From contig NC_092680.1 of the NCBI RefSeq assembly GCF_964355755.1, positions 12,997,001-13,061,000 on the forward strand: a stretch of 64,000 nt of DNA, in the 5' to 3' direction. The stretch's first letter is position 1, and each line of letters starts with the position of its first letter. This DNA is from Antedon mediterranea. Lineage: Eukaryota; Echinodermata; Crinoidea; Comatulida; Antedonidae. This document shows positions 1 through 23,460 of this stretch, piece by piece. Below the pieces are notes generated by a model. It was not told where the DNA came from. It saw nothing but the letters and a program-made list of their open reading frames with translations, and searched no databases. The position numbers and the translations under genes were made by a program.

Positions 1-362
1 TTCATTTTATTATATGACATGCTATTTCAGGACTTGAATTTGTTCCTGAAATAATGGTATTCGATGGTTGTGAATGCTCATATTTAGGCTAATTTAATTA
101 TTTATCTGAATAATTGTCACAAATGTGAAATATATCACAAATTCTCCTTCCTGCAGTACTGCATAAAATAGGGAACATTGGGTGTGAGACTACTCAGGAA
201 CTATAAACTATGTTATGTTCAAATTTATCAAGCACATATAGGGAAATTTGGATGCGTTTCTGCACTTGATCCCTCGACACATTTTTGGACTTTCTGGTGA
301 CAAACAACGTAACCCTATGCGTAGGCCTATGAACTAACTCAACAACCGAACTTTTTTTTCAG
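1..362 (+). other. intron upstream of the first visible exon
   Basis: This stretch precedes the WSC exon and ends in a pyrimidine-rich acceptor (positions 351-362, AG at 361-362). The first exon enters in phase 1, so at least one coding exon, including the signal peptide, lies before the window. I see no convincing exon here. Confidence 0.6.
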
Positions 363-11760
<11,398 letters not shown>

Positions 11761-11876
11761 TGAAGAATAGTCCCAGAACAGGAAACCCAATCAAGGAGTA
11801 TTTCTTTATCTAATAATATTGAAATTATTCAAACAAGCACATTTGTATTGTATGTTATTAGTTATTCAATAATAAT

Positions 11877-11892
11877 AATAAAAAACAATAAA
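11877..11892 (+). promoter_or_regulatory. candidate polyadenylation signals of the receptor gene
   Basis: Two AATAAA hexamers (11877-11882 and 11887-11892) lie about 120 bp after the stop at 11758-11760. The position suits a short 3' UTR, but the region is AT-rich and such hexamers are common by chance. Confidence 0.4.
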
Positions 11893-12311
11893 AAACTGTA
11901 TATTTTTTAACTATTCAATTACAAATTAACTTTAATTGTTTTATTACACATTATTTCTAAATGATCATCTTACCATGGATCTACATTCGTTAGAACATTA
12001 AATATAATGAAAATGTTATCCATGCCAAATATGTTTATAAATAAATAACAAATAATAATAATAATGTTTTAACTCAAGGTCTGGGTAAGAATGCCGTTAG
12101 AATTGTAATTTTTTTGTTTGGTTTAAATTACATTTTTGTCAGGTAAATACTTTTTTTTAGTCATTTTCAGTTTTTGGTCAAAGTGAATAACAATTACGTG
12201 ACATTGAAATGACATATTCAACAAAAAATGTTAAAAAAAATTGTTAGGGGGACAATATCGTTAATGGAATTGCCACGACGGTACGGCACATTTAGTACGG
12301 GTTATTATGTC
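11893..12311. other. intergenic, nothing recognised
   Basis: AT-rich sequence with no supported exon, RNA or repeat before the inverted-repeat arm. Confidence 0.6.
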
Positions 12312-12925
12312 TTCCAGCTCGATATTTGTGCCAAAATAGATTTTTTTAGCTAACTTTGTTATTCTTGAGATGCTGAATCCAAAAAAGTTAGGTGCCATTT
12401 TTTTTCGACCACTCCTTCAGCCGCCATTTTGTATTTCAAAATGGCCGACGTTCCACACTAAACTTGGTCATCTATGTAATACTGATTATTTTATTCCATT
12501 ACACCCATATCAATAAACGCATAGTTACATAGTTATTGCGAAATAAAACAAATCACGTGACCAATAAAGGTCAAAAGGTCAAAATGCAATTTCATCAAAA
12601 TACTGCACTGTTGTTTATTCTGAATACAGTTTTACTAATATCTATTCTATTTTACTCTGTTTGTTGTCATAATTTTCCAATTATGTAAATAAATTGTTTT
12701 TAAATGTTCCTTGTTTTTTTCATGCTAATTACTTTCTTATTTACATACAATCTGTCCTATTGGTATATAAGTACTTTAGGCGTTCTTTTCTGTTCTTCCT
12801 CTGATGAGAAAAGTTTCTCGAAACATGTCACATTTTAAGGCTGTTTGCCTATTCATTAAATCGCTATACTCATTTTAACAATGACAAAAGTAGTCTCCTT
12901 CGTATTAAGATAAATACGGTTTTTC
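12312..12925 (+). repeat. left arm of a long inverted repeat
   Basis: Sequence from 12312 to about 12706 matches, in reverse complement, 14719-15149. Shared blocks include TCCAGCTCGATATT, CCACTCCTTCAGCCGCCATT, CACGTGACCAA and CAGTTTTACTAATATCTATT. Pairing resumes at about 12885-12925 (AGTCTCCTTCGTATTAAGAT) after about 180 bp not present in the right arm. Arms have clearly diverged. Confidence 0.75.
12801..12829 (+). ncRNA. hammerhead-ribozyme-like core
   Basis: CTGATGA (12801-12807), a 12-nt stem II with one mismatch (12808-12819), GAA (12820-12822), then the palindrome ACATGT (12823-12828) and C at the cleavage position (12829). This matches the minimal hammerhead core with a palindromic stem III, a form described in Penelope-like retroelements. 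Stem I pairing is poor by eye, so this may be a decayed remnant or chance. Confidence 0.35.
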
Positions 12926-14672
12926 TTATTCGTTTTACAATTCATTCAAATGTTTGTTTGATTTTCATTCTACTTTGTTATTGTCCATTTATATGTTTTA
13001 TAGTATATTATATACAGTATTATCTTAATACTAAACAAGTACCGTACAGTACTGGATTACACTTAACTTCAATGTCAAGTTTCCGAGTTATTTAAACTTT
13101 AAAATCAAAATAACTATAGTCCGTGAACAAAGGTGAAATAAACTGTTGTCAAGTCACATCTTTGTTTTGTTTCGTTGGATAGAAATTCTGAATCTATTTT
13201 ATTTTTAGTAGTTTACATTTCTGTTTTTCGTAAAAAGAAAAAATGCTACGGGTCATGGTATCATTTGCGTAGCGTTCAAAATCATTTGTATTTTTGTCAA
13301 AGCGGGTACCACACAATATAAAGCCGGCCATCTGTGCACAATGCCAATGTTACTTGGCATGCCTTTCCCTTGCAGCAGCAAACATTTTTTTCATTTGATA
13401 TTATTATACAGTGAAAAAATCTTAAGAATTAAAAAAAAAAAATTAAGATCAATTAGTTTTCCTCAAATAAAGTTTACACGAAATAAAGAAAAGTCTGCCT
13501 TTACAAACTAGCTGCCTTTACAAACTACCAATCGATATTGTAAAGAAACGAATTCGGTGTTTTTAACGTCTAAAGGTTCCCTTTGATTTTTACGTATGGT
13601 TTGTGATTATCGCAATATAAATCTTTAACTATACGTGGTTATTATTAAAAGTCACATAGAATAATTAATCAAACTATACTGGTTTCTGGTAACTTAAATT
13701 TAAGAACATCGGAAATAAGGGAAACAAAATCCGCTTTCCAGCAATAATATTCAAATTAGTTTGAGAAAAACGAAATATTTTAACTACAGACACTTTATAA
13801 ATATATACCGTATGTAACGATTTCAGTTATTGAATTCCCTTTTATAAATTTGTATTTCAATTTGGTTACCGTACTTTTACTGCATTTCTCAGTTATATTT
13901 ATCAAAAATGCAGTGGAGTGCGACCACACAGCGGTAGGAGATAGAATCGGCCTTTCAGTCATCGGTGCGTTTTGAATTATTATTATTTTATTGTTCTTGG
14001 GCATGATCCTATTGTATCCGTTTGTTGTTAGTATTTGTATTCTTGTGAGTATTAGAATATGCCACCGATTTAATTTATATTCAATAAAATTATGTTATCA
14101 TCTGAAACGGTGGAAGATTATTCGACTACTTATACACAGTATAGATGAGCTGTTTTTTATCCTGCCTTTATGGTCACACAAATATCCAATATATATAATA
14201 TAAGAATGTGTACATAAATTAATTTAAATAAGCAACAACTTTTTTATCGATTTACTTTATATATATATAGGCTTACAACATACAACCATGCTATTGGCAG
14301 AAAACCATGTTTGAAAAAAACAACATAGACGCCACTGCACTGGATATAGTTATAAATAAACTACATTAACTAGCAGAATTAAGACAAATCTAAAATACTT
14401 TCCAAAGTTACGTTTCTGTTTCTGCTGTAGTAGTTGTATGAACTTGCTCAAATAAAGGTACTAAAATCAATTACTTTACCTCCAAATCATGTTTGCGTCG
14501 CAACTAATTTACCTGCAAAGCAATGGTTGTTTGATTTTGTTTTTTACTTGCAATGCGAAAACCGGGCATATCGAGGATCTTGATAGTAAAACTTATCTTA
14601 TACTAAAGTAGTTTCACACACTGAAATTGTTATTATAACCAGATAAATGTTACCAACATTTGAATAAATAAA
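12926..14672. other. spacer of the inverted repeat, no gene recognised
   Basis: About 1.7 kb between the arms. Short ORFs at 13795-14004 (minus) and 13991-14203 (plus) have no recognisable domain. The arms plus spacer could be one DNA element of about 2.8 kb whose coding part has gone, or two separate inverted insertions. Confidence 0.5.
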
Positions 14673-15149
14673 AAAAAACGTATTTATCTTTAATACGGAG
14701 GAGACCTTTTTTATTGTACATTTAAAAATTTATTTACATAATTGGAAAATTATGACAATAAATAAAGGAAAATCGAATAGATATTAGTAAAACTGTATTC
14801 AGAATAAAAAAAAAAGCTATCCTACGATACCAAACAGTAAAGTATTTGAGAAAATTAAAATGTTGACCTTTTGACCTTTTTGGTCACGTGACTTGTTTTA
14901 TTGTTAAATAACTATGTAACTATGCATTTTTTGATATGGATGTAATGGGATAAAATGATCAGTATTATATTCCCTTTCCGATGATACCATGGATGACAAA
15001 GTTCAGTGTGGAATGTCGGCCATTTTGAAATACAAAATGGCGGCTGAAGGAGTGGTCGAAAAAATGGCACCTAACTTTTTTGAATTCAGCAACTCAAGAA
15101 TAACAAAGTTAGCCAATAAAATCTATTTTGGCACTAATATCGAGCTGGA
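14673..15149 (-). repeat. right arm of the long inverted repeat
   Basis: Reverse-complement partner of 12312-12925. It includes the palindromic motif TGAAATACAAAATGGCGG and GGTCACGTGACTTG. The short ORF here (14989-15195) is only translated repeat. Confidence 0.75.
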
Positions 15150-16630
15150 GCTAGTTTTCCTTACATATGTGACTGTACTAATTGTATTTAAATGAACAAT
15201 TACTATAATTACTTTCAGAATAAAACATAATTACTATGTTTAGGGCTACTTTAAGATAGCTTGAGATTAGAAGATGAAAACATGTTTTACTGTTTCACAC
15301 TATTAAATTTTGATTTATTATTATTATTATTTGAGGTTTATTTTTTTAAATGCAGTTGAAGGAAGCAAATGCTGACTTGTTACAATATTTACATCAAGAT
15401 ATATAGGCCTATAGGCCGATATAAATGTAAAAAACAAATCATGGTACAATATTATGATTCCTTTAATTCCTAATTTTATTGTAAAATACCTGTTTTTTCA
15501 TAATATGTGGACATTTATACGTTATAGTACGTACACAAAATTTCCACTTAGCTAATCAAACTAGGTTGATATATTAAGCAATATGTAACTCTATATAAGG
15601 CTCAGCTACAGGATGAATTCTAGATATAACGTTGGTTAGATGTGCATACATTACGCATGTAGTTATAAATTAGATTATTTGTATACCACCATACATTAAG
15701 TAAATAGGTTTAGGCTCTGTATTTTGTTTGTTCGTTCTGAATAATTAGTTTCATAATAATTATAGATTGCAAAAATTATATTTATAAATATATTGGTATT
15801 TTTTTATAATCTAAAAATTCAATTCAATAATTTCATTCACAAATATTTTTTGTTTACAATAAAGTGGAGTAGCTTAAAAGAAAGCATGGTATTTGAACCA
15901 CTTTTTATAAAATGTTGCGTGTACAAAATCTGTCTATTGCACAAACAAATTATTACAATCCTTGCCATATAATGCAAACAATAGCAGCTTCAATGAAGAA
16001 TCATGGGGTTGTGTATGGGGGTGGGGACGTCGAAGAGAAACCACATGCTGTTGTTCCGAATGTAACCATTTTGTGATTAAAACTGGTGGCAGTATGGTAT
16101 GCAATTCTTTTTACCAATTGTCAAAAATTAGTTATATTTCCGTACAGTTTCTATTATCCCTCAAATTCCATATAAACCAGCAGACAGAACATCATTCTTG
16201 ATGTATAGTTTGAGCAGCCAGGTAAAAATAATAAACATGTATTTATATGCAAATCGAGCGAGCGTCAAACATCGTTCATAAAAGGAAGCATTAGTACTCT
16301 ACAACAACAGTCATAAGACCAATTCTTCCTCCTTGTGAACGTACGATAAACGCAATCAGCCCGACAGTCAGTAGTCTGGAGGTTTCTGACGGTTTCTATA
16401 CTAAACTATGTAGTATTTGCAAACGGTAAGAGTAATACCTTCATAGTGTCATTTTAAAATATGTTTTATATTTTGAAAAAAACTTGGTAAAACTAATTTT
16501 TTGACAATTTCAATAAAACTCTAGATTTCAGGGAGTTGCAGATATATGAATTGATTTCTTTCTGATTAAGAATCTTAGTAAGAACATCTTTTCTTAGCTT
16601 ACTGATTGAATAATTACAGTAACCAGGGCT
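15150..16630. other. intergenic, no gene recognised
   Basis: AT-rich sequence. An ORF at 15962-16201 has a WGCVWGWG stretch but no domain, intron logic or neighbour supporting it. Confidence 0.55.
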
Positions 16631-16635
16631 ACTTT

Positions 16636-17305
16636 TGTTTCGATATTCAAACTGATAAAAACTCGTGAACTCAGATTGACTTGAATATGGATTTATTGTG
16701 TCCCAACTGATTATCTCAAGTAGGTTGTTCGAACCTATCAATAAAAATACAATACTATACGTAAATCTTAGAACGTTTAAATCTAAGCTATTGATAATTA
16801 AAATTAAAGTTCAGCTCATGATCAAAGTGTATACTTAAACTTACACTTTTCGACATCCAAAACTCAACTCAAATTACTCAACAGCTTGAACATTGAAATG
16901 TTAAATATCACCTAAAAAAAAACACAAGAACGTTTATACATGTTAAATCATTCCGTAATATTATAAGCTCAAAACTAATAAAAGTAGATCAAATCGAAGT
17001 AATAAAATCTCTCCTTATCTTTCTACACTCAGAAACTTCTAACCCCAAAATACCATTAATCAGGGATCAACATTAACGAGCCGAACCCTAACCTCAGCAC
17101 AATAGAAACTCAAAATGATATCAATCCGCGTTATGTACTTGTGTAGAACATTTCTAACATTTTACTCTTACATTAATACACTGATAGAATATAGTTGCAA
17201 TAATATTATGTTCTTAGGCATCTACAACTAACATGCATTACTAATACATATGCCGTATCATTCAATCCACAACTTAGTTCAACCATAAGCTATAATGTTG
17301 ATTAA
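16636..17305 (-). repeat. 3' LTR of element A, outer piece
   Basis: 670 bp matching 33596-34130 plus 34960-35100 of the 5' LTR. It continues after the TTAA element (18878-18895) and after element B (28474-28771). Confidence 0.9.
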
Positions 17306-18873
17306 AGGGGGATTCTGGGTTTAAAATTGCTTTTAAATATCGTTTATTTATCAAATAAAAAATATTATAACAATATAGACATTTCAGAATGAAGAAGTAA
17401 TAACGAGAAATTAAATAAATTAAATTTCATATACATTTTAGGGTAAATTCATGGAAAGTCTGTTTTTTAGCAGCTTAGGGAAGCTCATTAATATTCATGA
17501 GATATTCACAAAATCACGTCACCAGTGGATTCCAAACTCGCGACGTCATGTACGTTGTGTTTGTCAACTAATTTACATCTCTCTCCCCTGTCAAACGACG
17601 ACCACCATTGTGAAATACAGTTTTTGTAGATTTTCTAAGCTAGGCCTAAAGTGTAATAATAACAGTAGTAGCATATATTTAATTGACATTTAATGAAATA
17701 CAAAATTTAGTACAGATACGGAGTAATAAATTATACTATTTTTATACCTCTATAGTACAGATCGTATTATCGGCTTCACGTACAATACTACTCTAGGCCT
17801 AGCCTAATAATAATATGGGCGAGAGCCATTCTGACTAGGGATTCCATGCCACGATGGCTACGTTAAAACAATGGGGCCCATGGGCCTAGCTAGCCTACTA
17901 CTAGACGATTGGCCCATAAATAAATAACAAAACCCATCCTATCAACCAAACTCCTAAACAATCTAAACCTAAAACATTCTACAAAATCGGCTGTAAATAT
18001 TGAAGCAAAACAAGGTCCGATCGCCGTCCACACGTATGGTGTCCCGATCGTCTAAGTAGGCCTAAAATAAATAGGTTTAGTTTACTCTCCAAAAAAGCGG
18101 ATACTCATGCATCAAGCAAGTTGACCAGGTAGTGTAGGAAGGAGACCTAGCCGATCCGGCCCAGTTAAAAATTGAGCTAGCTAGTAGACCCTATGCGAAT
18201 TGATTCTACCAGGCCTTTTACTATAGGCTGCACTACACAAATATTCCAACTCTCTCATTCGAGCTATATTATCTATACCATTCAGGTAGGTCGAGTCGAT
18301 CTTCAATCAAATACTGTACATCGTTCATGTTGTGATTATAGACGGGGTATACTCGACCCGACCAGTTTGGTATTGTTGTATCTGCTTATCACGTGACGAT
18401 GCCAGGCATGGGCAGCAGAGAGAGCACGTGTATCGTCGTCTCGCTCGATCCTCAGCAGGAATGTACAGTATACGTTACGCTTCATTGATTTTGATTTTTC
18501 CCTAAGTCGGTGCGAAAATCGACAAACGTAAAGTGCAAACATATCTAATTTTTCACTGTTTTGATGAATTTTCATAAAAAATTGACTTTATAAATGGGAA
18601 GACCGACTAAAATTACATCAGATAAGTATAATTTTACAAAAGTAATTGATATGGTTTATGATAACGAGTCGTCGGAAGATGGACCATTTCACGAATTTCC
18701 TATTTTGTAACCACAGTGTGATTTTGCCGTAGCTGCACTTGTAATCTGGCCTGATTTCACAGCCTTCGTTCTGCTTCACTGGACGCTTATATAAATTGAA
18801 ACTTTTACCGTTCAAGAGACAAACAAATATATTTTACATTTGTTACTATTCATTTTAAACCCGGAACCCCCCT
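17306..18873 (+). mobile_element. TTAA-flanked non-autonomous DNA element (piggyBac-like)
   Basis: 1568 bp element with 22-bp terminal inverted repeats differing at two positions (AGGGGGATTCTGGG.. against AGGGGGGTTCCGGG..). It is flanked by TTAA on both sides (17302-17305, 18874-18877). The empty site, with a single TTAA, is preserved in the other LTR of element A at about 35091-35094. TTAA target choice is the hallmark of piggyBac. No transposase ORF is visible inside; the ORFs at 17451-17693 and 18193-18575 look random. Confidence 0.85.
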
Positions 18874-18895
18874 TTAAGTAATTAAACATACTAGT

Positions 18896-19595
18896 TGTTA
18901 ACTTTGAAATGTATAATGTCGCCCTCTATTTCATGTTTGGTGAGCAAGAGGTGACTTTTCTCCTAGTAAGGTCAGATTGCCATAGTAACGGGCAGACTTT
19001 CGGAGAGTTATGCTTTGGGATAGTTCATAGCCTAGATAAATACATTGATAGTTAAAAATATGTACTGTAATCTATAGGTTCTGGTGAAGAAACAGGTGTA
19101 AGTTTATGATGCTTTATATTTAGATAATATAATCTTTTGTATCATTTAACTGTAGCCTACTAGATAATTACAAATTACTGACTCAATTATACTATAATCT
19201 AGGCCTAGGCCTACTGTTAAATTGAAGTAATGGTAATACAGTAATGATGAATCGATCATTTTCTATAAATCTAGTTTAATATGATTGTTGAGCTATTTAG
19301 CTTAGATGTTCCAATTGTTATACCAATTGATTATTTAATTACAATGACGGCTTTAATTATCCATTAATTTACAGTTTAAACCGTTCGATCTATCGTTCGT
19401 TCCACTGCTGTGTGTTCGTTCAACATCTATCCATTGTGTGCTCAACCAATTGTTCGACCATTCAACCAATCGTTTTACCAATTTGTCAAATCGTTCGTTT
19501 CATTTCCGTGTTGAATAAACATTATTTATCTATACCTTTGTGAACGCGTTTAATTCGTTTTGACTCCCAGAACCGCACGTGACGTCAAGGTTACA
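18896..19595 (+). repeat. 5' LTR of element B
   Basis: 700 bp, TG..CA ends, near-identical to 27769-28468. It should carry promoter and polyadenylation functions; I cannot mark these reliably. Confidence 0.92.
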
Positions 19596-19638
19596 TAAGT
19601 TTAAAATCTATCTTCTACTGTAATAATCTATCTCTAAG

Positions 19639-22600
19639 ATGTTTGACGTTGAACCAAGTGATTCAGTGAGTTGCGTAAGCTCCAAACGCTCATCATCGAG
19701 CAGCAGATCTAGGATCCGGGTTAAGGCTGAAGCTGCAGCATTAGGGAACGAGCTGCCAGACAGAAAGAAATGCATGACTTGGAAATGCAGGAATTGGTGC
19801 TCAAACAAAAGAAGGCTGATGTGGAATTGCAAATTGAAATCGGGGCAATTGAAGCAGCCGACAAAGTTTACAACGAAGCTGAACAGGACGAGGATGAGGC
19901 AGTAGATCGTGAACTCGAAGATCTTTCTCTACCAAAGCTTCAAATTGAAACAACCACTCCCAAACTTCCATCAGGAAATCTGCCCGACCAACGATTTGCT
20001 CCTGATTATCGAGCAGAATATGTTCCAAAGGAGGAGACAGAACTGTTAGGGAATCCTATGCTGTGGCAGCCTACACCTCAACCAGCAGTGTTCCAACCAT
20101 TTAATCTGGATGCTCCTGTATTCCACCAACACAAGCAGATCGATGCCATAGATAGACTGGCATCCACAATGATGAGAGCACAAGATAAGCAAAATGAAGC
20201 ATTGAGACAGATCGTCCAACAACAGAAACAAAGTGTTACTGCGCTTACCTTGCCTAACCCGTCAATGAAGTTATACAGTGGCAATCCTGCTGAATACTGC
20301 GAGTTTGTCACTTCATTCAAACATCTTGTTGAGAACAAAACTGTGAGCCAGAGTGCAAGACTGCACTACTTGGTACAGTACACGACTGGGGCTGTACAAG
20401 AGTTGATGAGAAGCTGTCTATCGATGAGTGATGATAAAGGATATGTTGAGGCGAGACGCTTGCTAAAGGAAAGATATGGACAAGCATACAAGATAGCTGC
20501 TGCCCACGTTCAACTCTTGCTGGATTGGCCGATTATCAAAGTCGAGGATGGCATAGCTCTACAACGCTTCTCTACTCAACTAACAAGCTGTGCAAATACA
20601 CTTCAGGAAATTGGATACCTTAGCAAGCTAGATAATCCAGACAATCTTCGGAAAATCATTGAACGTCTTCCGTATCGACTAAGGCTAAGATGGCGGGAAG
20701 TGGTTGACACTATCATCGTAAAGGAAAAGAGAGATGTGAATATTAAGGATATTACCAAGTTTGTCACCGATAAGGCTAGGGTAGCAACTCATCCAGTCTT
20801 TGGTAAAATAGAGCCAGTGAAGTCTACCAATTCTCCAAATTCGGATAAATTATCGACCAACCACAAATCTAGCAGTTATGCCGTTCACAATTCTCAGTCA
20901 AACACACCTGTAACATCACAACCAACGTGTCCGCTATGCTGTGAGGACCATTGGCTCTCCAGATGTGAGCAGTTCCGACGGAAGTCACTCAACGACCGAT
21001 GGAAATGTGTAAATGACAAGAAAATCTGTATCAACTGTCTTATATCCGGATGCACGAAGAAACACTCAACATATTTACATCCCAAAGGTGAGACTGCAAG
21101 TAATGCTGGTACTGTTGCTGTACAACCAGTTCAGACGTCTCCAGCAACCTTCAGTGGTGAACAGGTCAACATGTCGGCATCGAGAAGCACATCAACTGTT
21201 ACTGGTCTTGCTGCCGTACCTGTGAGAGTCAAGGCTCCAGGAAGTGCCAAGCTTGTAGAAACCTATGCATTTCTTGATAGTGGATCCAACACAACTTTCT
21301 GCACCACTGGTCTACTAAAGCAATTAGGGATATCATCGAATACTGTAGACTTATCATTGACAACCATGAACGGAGTAAATAGACCAATCCAGTGTGAACT
21401 TACAAAGTTGGAGATTTTGGATTTAAATCATGGACATTCCGTCTTACTTCCAAACGTATATTCAGTGCAAACCCTACCAATTTCTACCGATACGATCGCT
21501 ACTCCAGATGACATCAACAAATGGCCTCACCTAGCTGGGATTAAAGTAGATAAAATAAATGCAGATATTGGTATTCTCATTGGAAGTGATGTGCCAGAAT
21601 TGCTACAACCGCTGGAAGTACGCGAATGCCACGACGGTGGTCCATTCGCCACTAGAACACTATTTGGCTGGGTTGTCAACGGCCCATTGGGAAGGAAGAA
21701 CTCTGGATCAACACACTGCGCTAACTACATTGATTCACATGAAGAGTTGTCAACACAGTTCAAGGACTACTGTAATCTAGAATTCAATGACAGCCTGTAC
21801 AACCCTGCAGATGAAGCATCAAGAGGTATGACAGTAAATGAATTATTGATCAATCAACGTTGGAAGGAAGGTCCAGAATTCCTAAAGCAACCTGAGAGGA
21901 CATGGCCACAAAGACCAGCAAACATGGGTGAAATCCCACAAGATGACCCAGAGGTAAAGGCAAAATCCACAGTCTGTGCTACTGGTATAAATGTAATTGA
22001 CTCGATTTCATCAGTCATTAACTACTACTCATCATGGGAGAAGTTGAAGAAGTCGTTTGCATGGATTTTGAAGTACAAAGAAAAGTTACGAGAAGTGGTT
22101 CGCAGGCGTAAGGCTGGAGACGATGTTTCGTTTAATAGAAATGACACAGTTGATCCAATCAATATTTTGGAGATGAAAGGTGCTGAAATTGCTATCACGA
22201 AGCATGTACAGAAATGCTTTGAAGACGAGCAAGTTTGTCTGAAGCATGTAAGCCTATCTCAACCCGGCAATACCAAAAAGCAACAAGCACTACCAAAATC
22301 CAGCAAGATCTACAAACTCGATCCCATCTTAAGTGAGGGAGTGATCAGAGTAGGGGGCCGTCTTCAAAATTCACCTATCAACGGTGAAATGAAACATCAG
22401 ATAATCCTACCAAAGAATCACCACATAGTGAAGCTCATTACTACATACTATCACCATTTATCAGGACACAGTGGACTAGAATACACACTGTCCCTAGTTC
22501 GACAGAAGTTCTGGCCGATTGATGCACGTACTGCAGTGAAGAAAGTTCTAAACGAGTGTTTCAGCTGTAAGAGACGCCAATCATCAGTTGGGAAACAAAA

Positions 22601-22832
22601 AATGGCTTCACTTCCGCAAGACCGAGTAACACCTTCGAAGCCACCGTTCACGTACGTTGGTGTTGACTGCTTCGGCCCATTCGAAGTAAAAAGGGGGAGG
22701 TCAAATGTGAAGAGATATGGTGTCCTTTTCACGTGTCTCACTGTACGAGCAATCCACATCGAAGTTTCAAACTCACTTGACACGGAGTCATTCATGAATG
22801 CTATGAGAAGATTCATAGCACGAAGAGGACAG
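19639..22832 (+). pseudogene. BEL element B gag-protease-(RT deleted)-integrase, 5' part
   Basis: The gag start is ATG 19639 in one frame; the main frame runs from about 19745, so one base has been lost near 19743. Main frame (residues counted from 19770): coiled-coil-like EMQELVLKQKK region, BEL gag domain around residues 150-330, Cys-rich knuckles (CPLCC, CINC..C) at 380-430, and protease with LDSGSN near 502. QFKDYCNLEFNDS then joins directly to LYNPADEASRG at about 21788-21800. The normal stretch between these, reverse transcriptase and RNase H, is missing but the frame is kept. Integrase follows, with the HH-CC finger (HHLSGHSG, CFSC) and the first catalytic Asp (GVDCFGPF). The open frame continues into the LINE by chance to 23006. 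Confidence 0.88.
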
Positions 22833-23262
22833 GACAATATTCACGTCGTAATAACCTTAGATTCTACGGTTTACAGGACTCGACAAAGTCAACTGATGAT
22901 TTGGTGGCGGAGGTTATTCGCGACAAAATGGGTATCACTTTCAAGTCCGACGATATTGAAGTATCTCATCGAATCGGTCCTATTACTGACAAGCCTAGGC
23001 CAATAATTGTTCGGTTCAATTCAATCAGGACCCGTATAACAATGTGTTTGCAGCCAAATCCAAACTGAAGGGTATGCCGGTTTATATCTCGGAAGACCTA
23101 ACAAAAGCAAATTTCAATCTCTTTTGGAAGGTAAGACACCATGATGGAGTTCAACGTGCCTGGACTAACAGATGCAAGATATGGGCCCTGTGTAAAGGTG
23201 AAGAAAAACCCAAGCATATCAAGAATGAAAATGATTTTGAACGACTGATTGCTGAACATTAA
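22833..23262 (+). pseudogene. LINE ORF1, C-terminal remnant
   Basis: The N-terminal part is absent (5' truncation). What remains resembles the RRM-like and C-terminal parts of LINE ORF1 RNA-binding proteins: SHRIG, KPRPIIVRF, then KSKLKG, VYISEDLTK. The second part is in a different frame (from about 23044), so there is a frameshift near 23035. It ends at a TAA at 23260-23262. Confidence 0.72.
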
Positions 23263-23460
23263 GAACGTTTAGACTGTGCGGTGTCATTAACAGTACGTTT
23301 CTTACCGACGGAATTTGACCATTATTAATTTGTTGATTTTAGATAGCAAAAACGTGTTCTCTTGTTTTTATTTCAATGTTTACTATGTTCGTTTGGCTAA
23401 GTGTTCTCATATGTGCTAGCGTTTTTAAAGTGAGTACTTTACTTATTTTTTTTACTGATA

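Noticed and set aside
31-56. Possible microexon upstream of the WSC exon
   Set aside because: AG before and GT after, but the phase does not lead into exon 363 and nothing else supports it.
13795-14203. Two short ORFs in the inverted-repeat spacer
   Set aside because: Low-complexity, no recognisable domain or conserved motif.
14989-15195. 68-residue ORF with KMAAEGVVEKMAP
   Set aside because: Lies entirely in the right arm of the inverted repeat; the other arm is not open.
17451-18815. Short ORFs inside the TTAA-flanked element
   Set aside because: None resembles a transposase; lengths are as expected by chance.
22833-23006. C-terminal end of the long BEL element B ORF
   Set aside because: This part of the ORF is LINE sequence read in the wrong frame after the insertion point.
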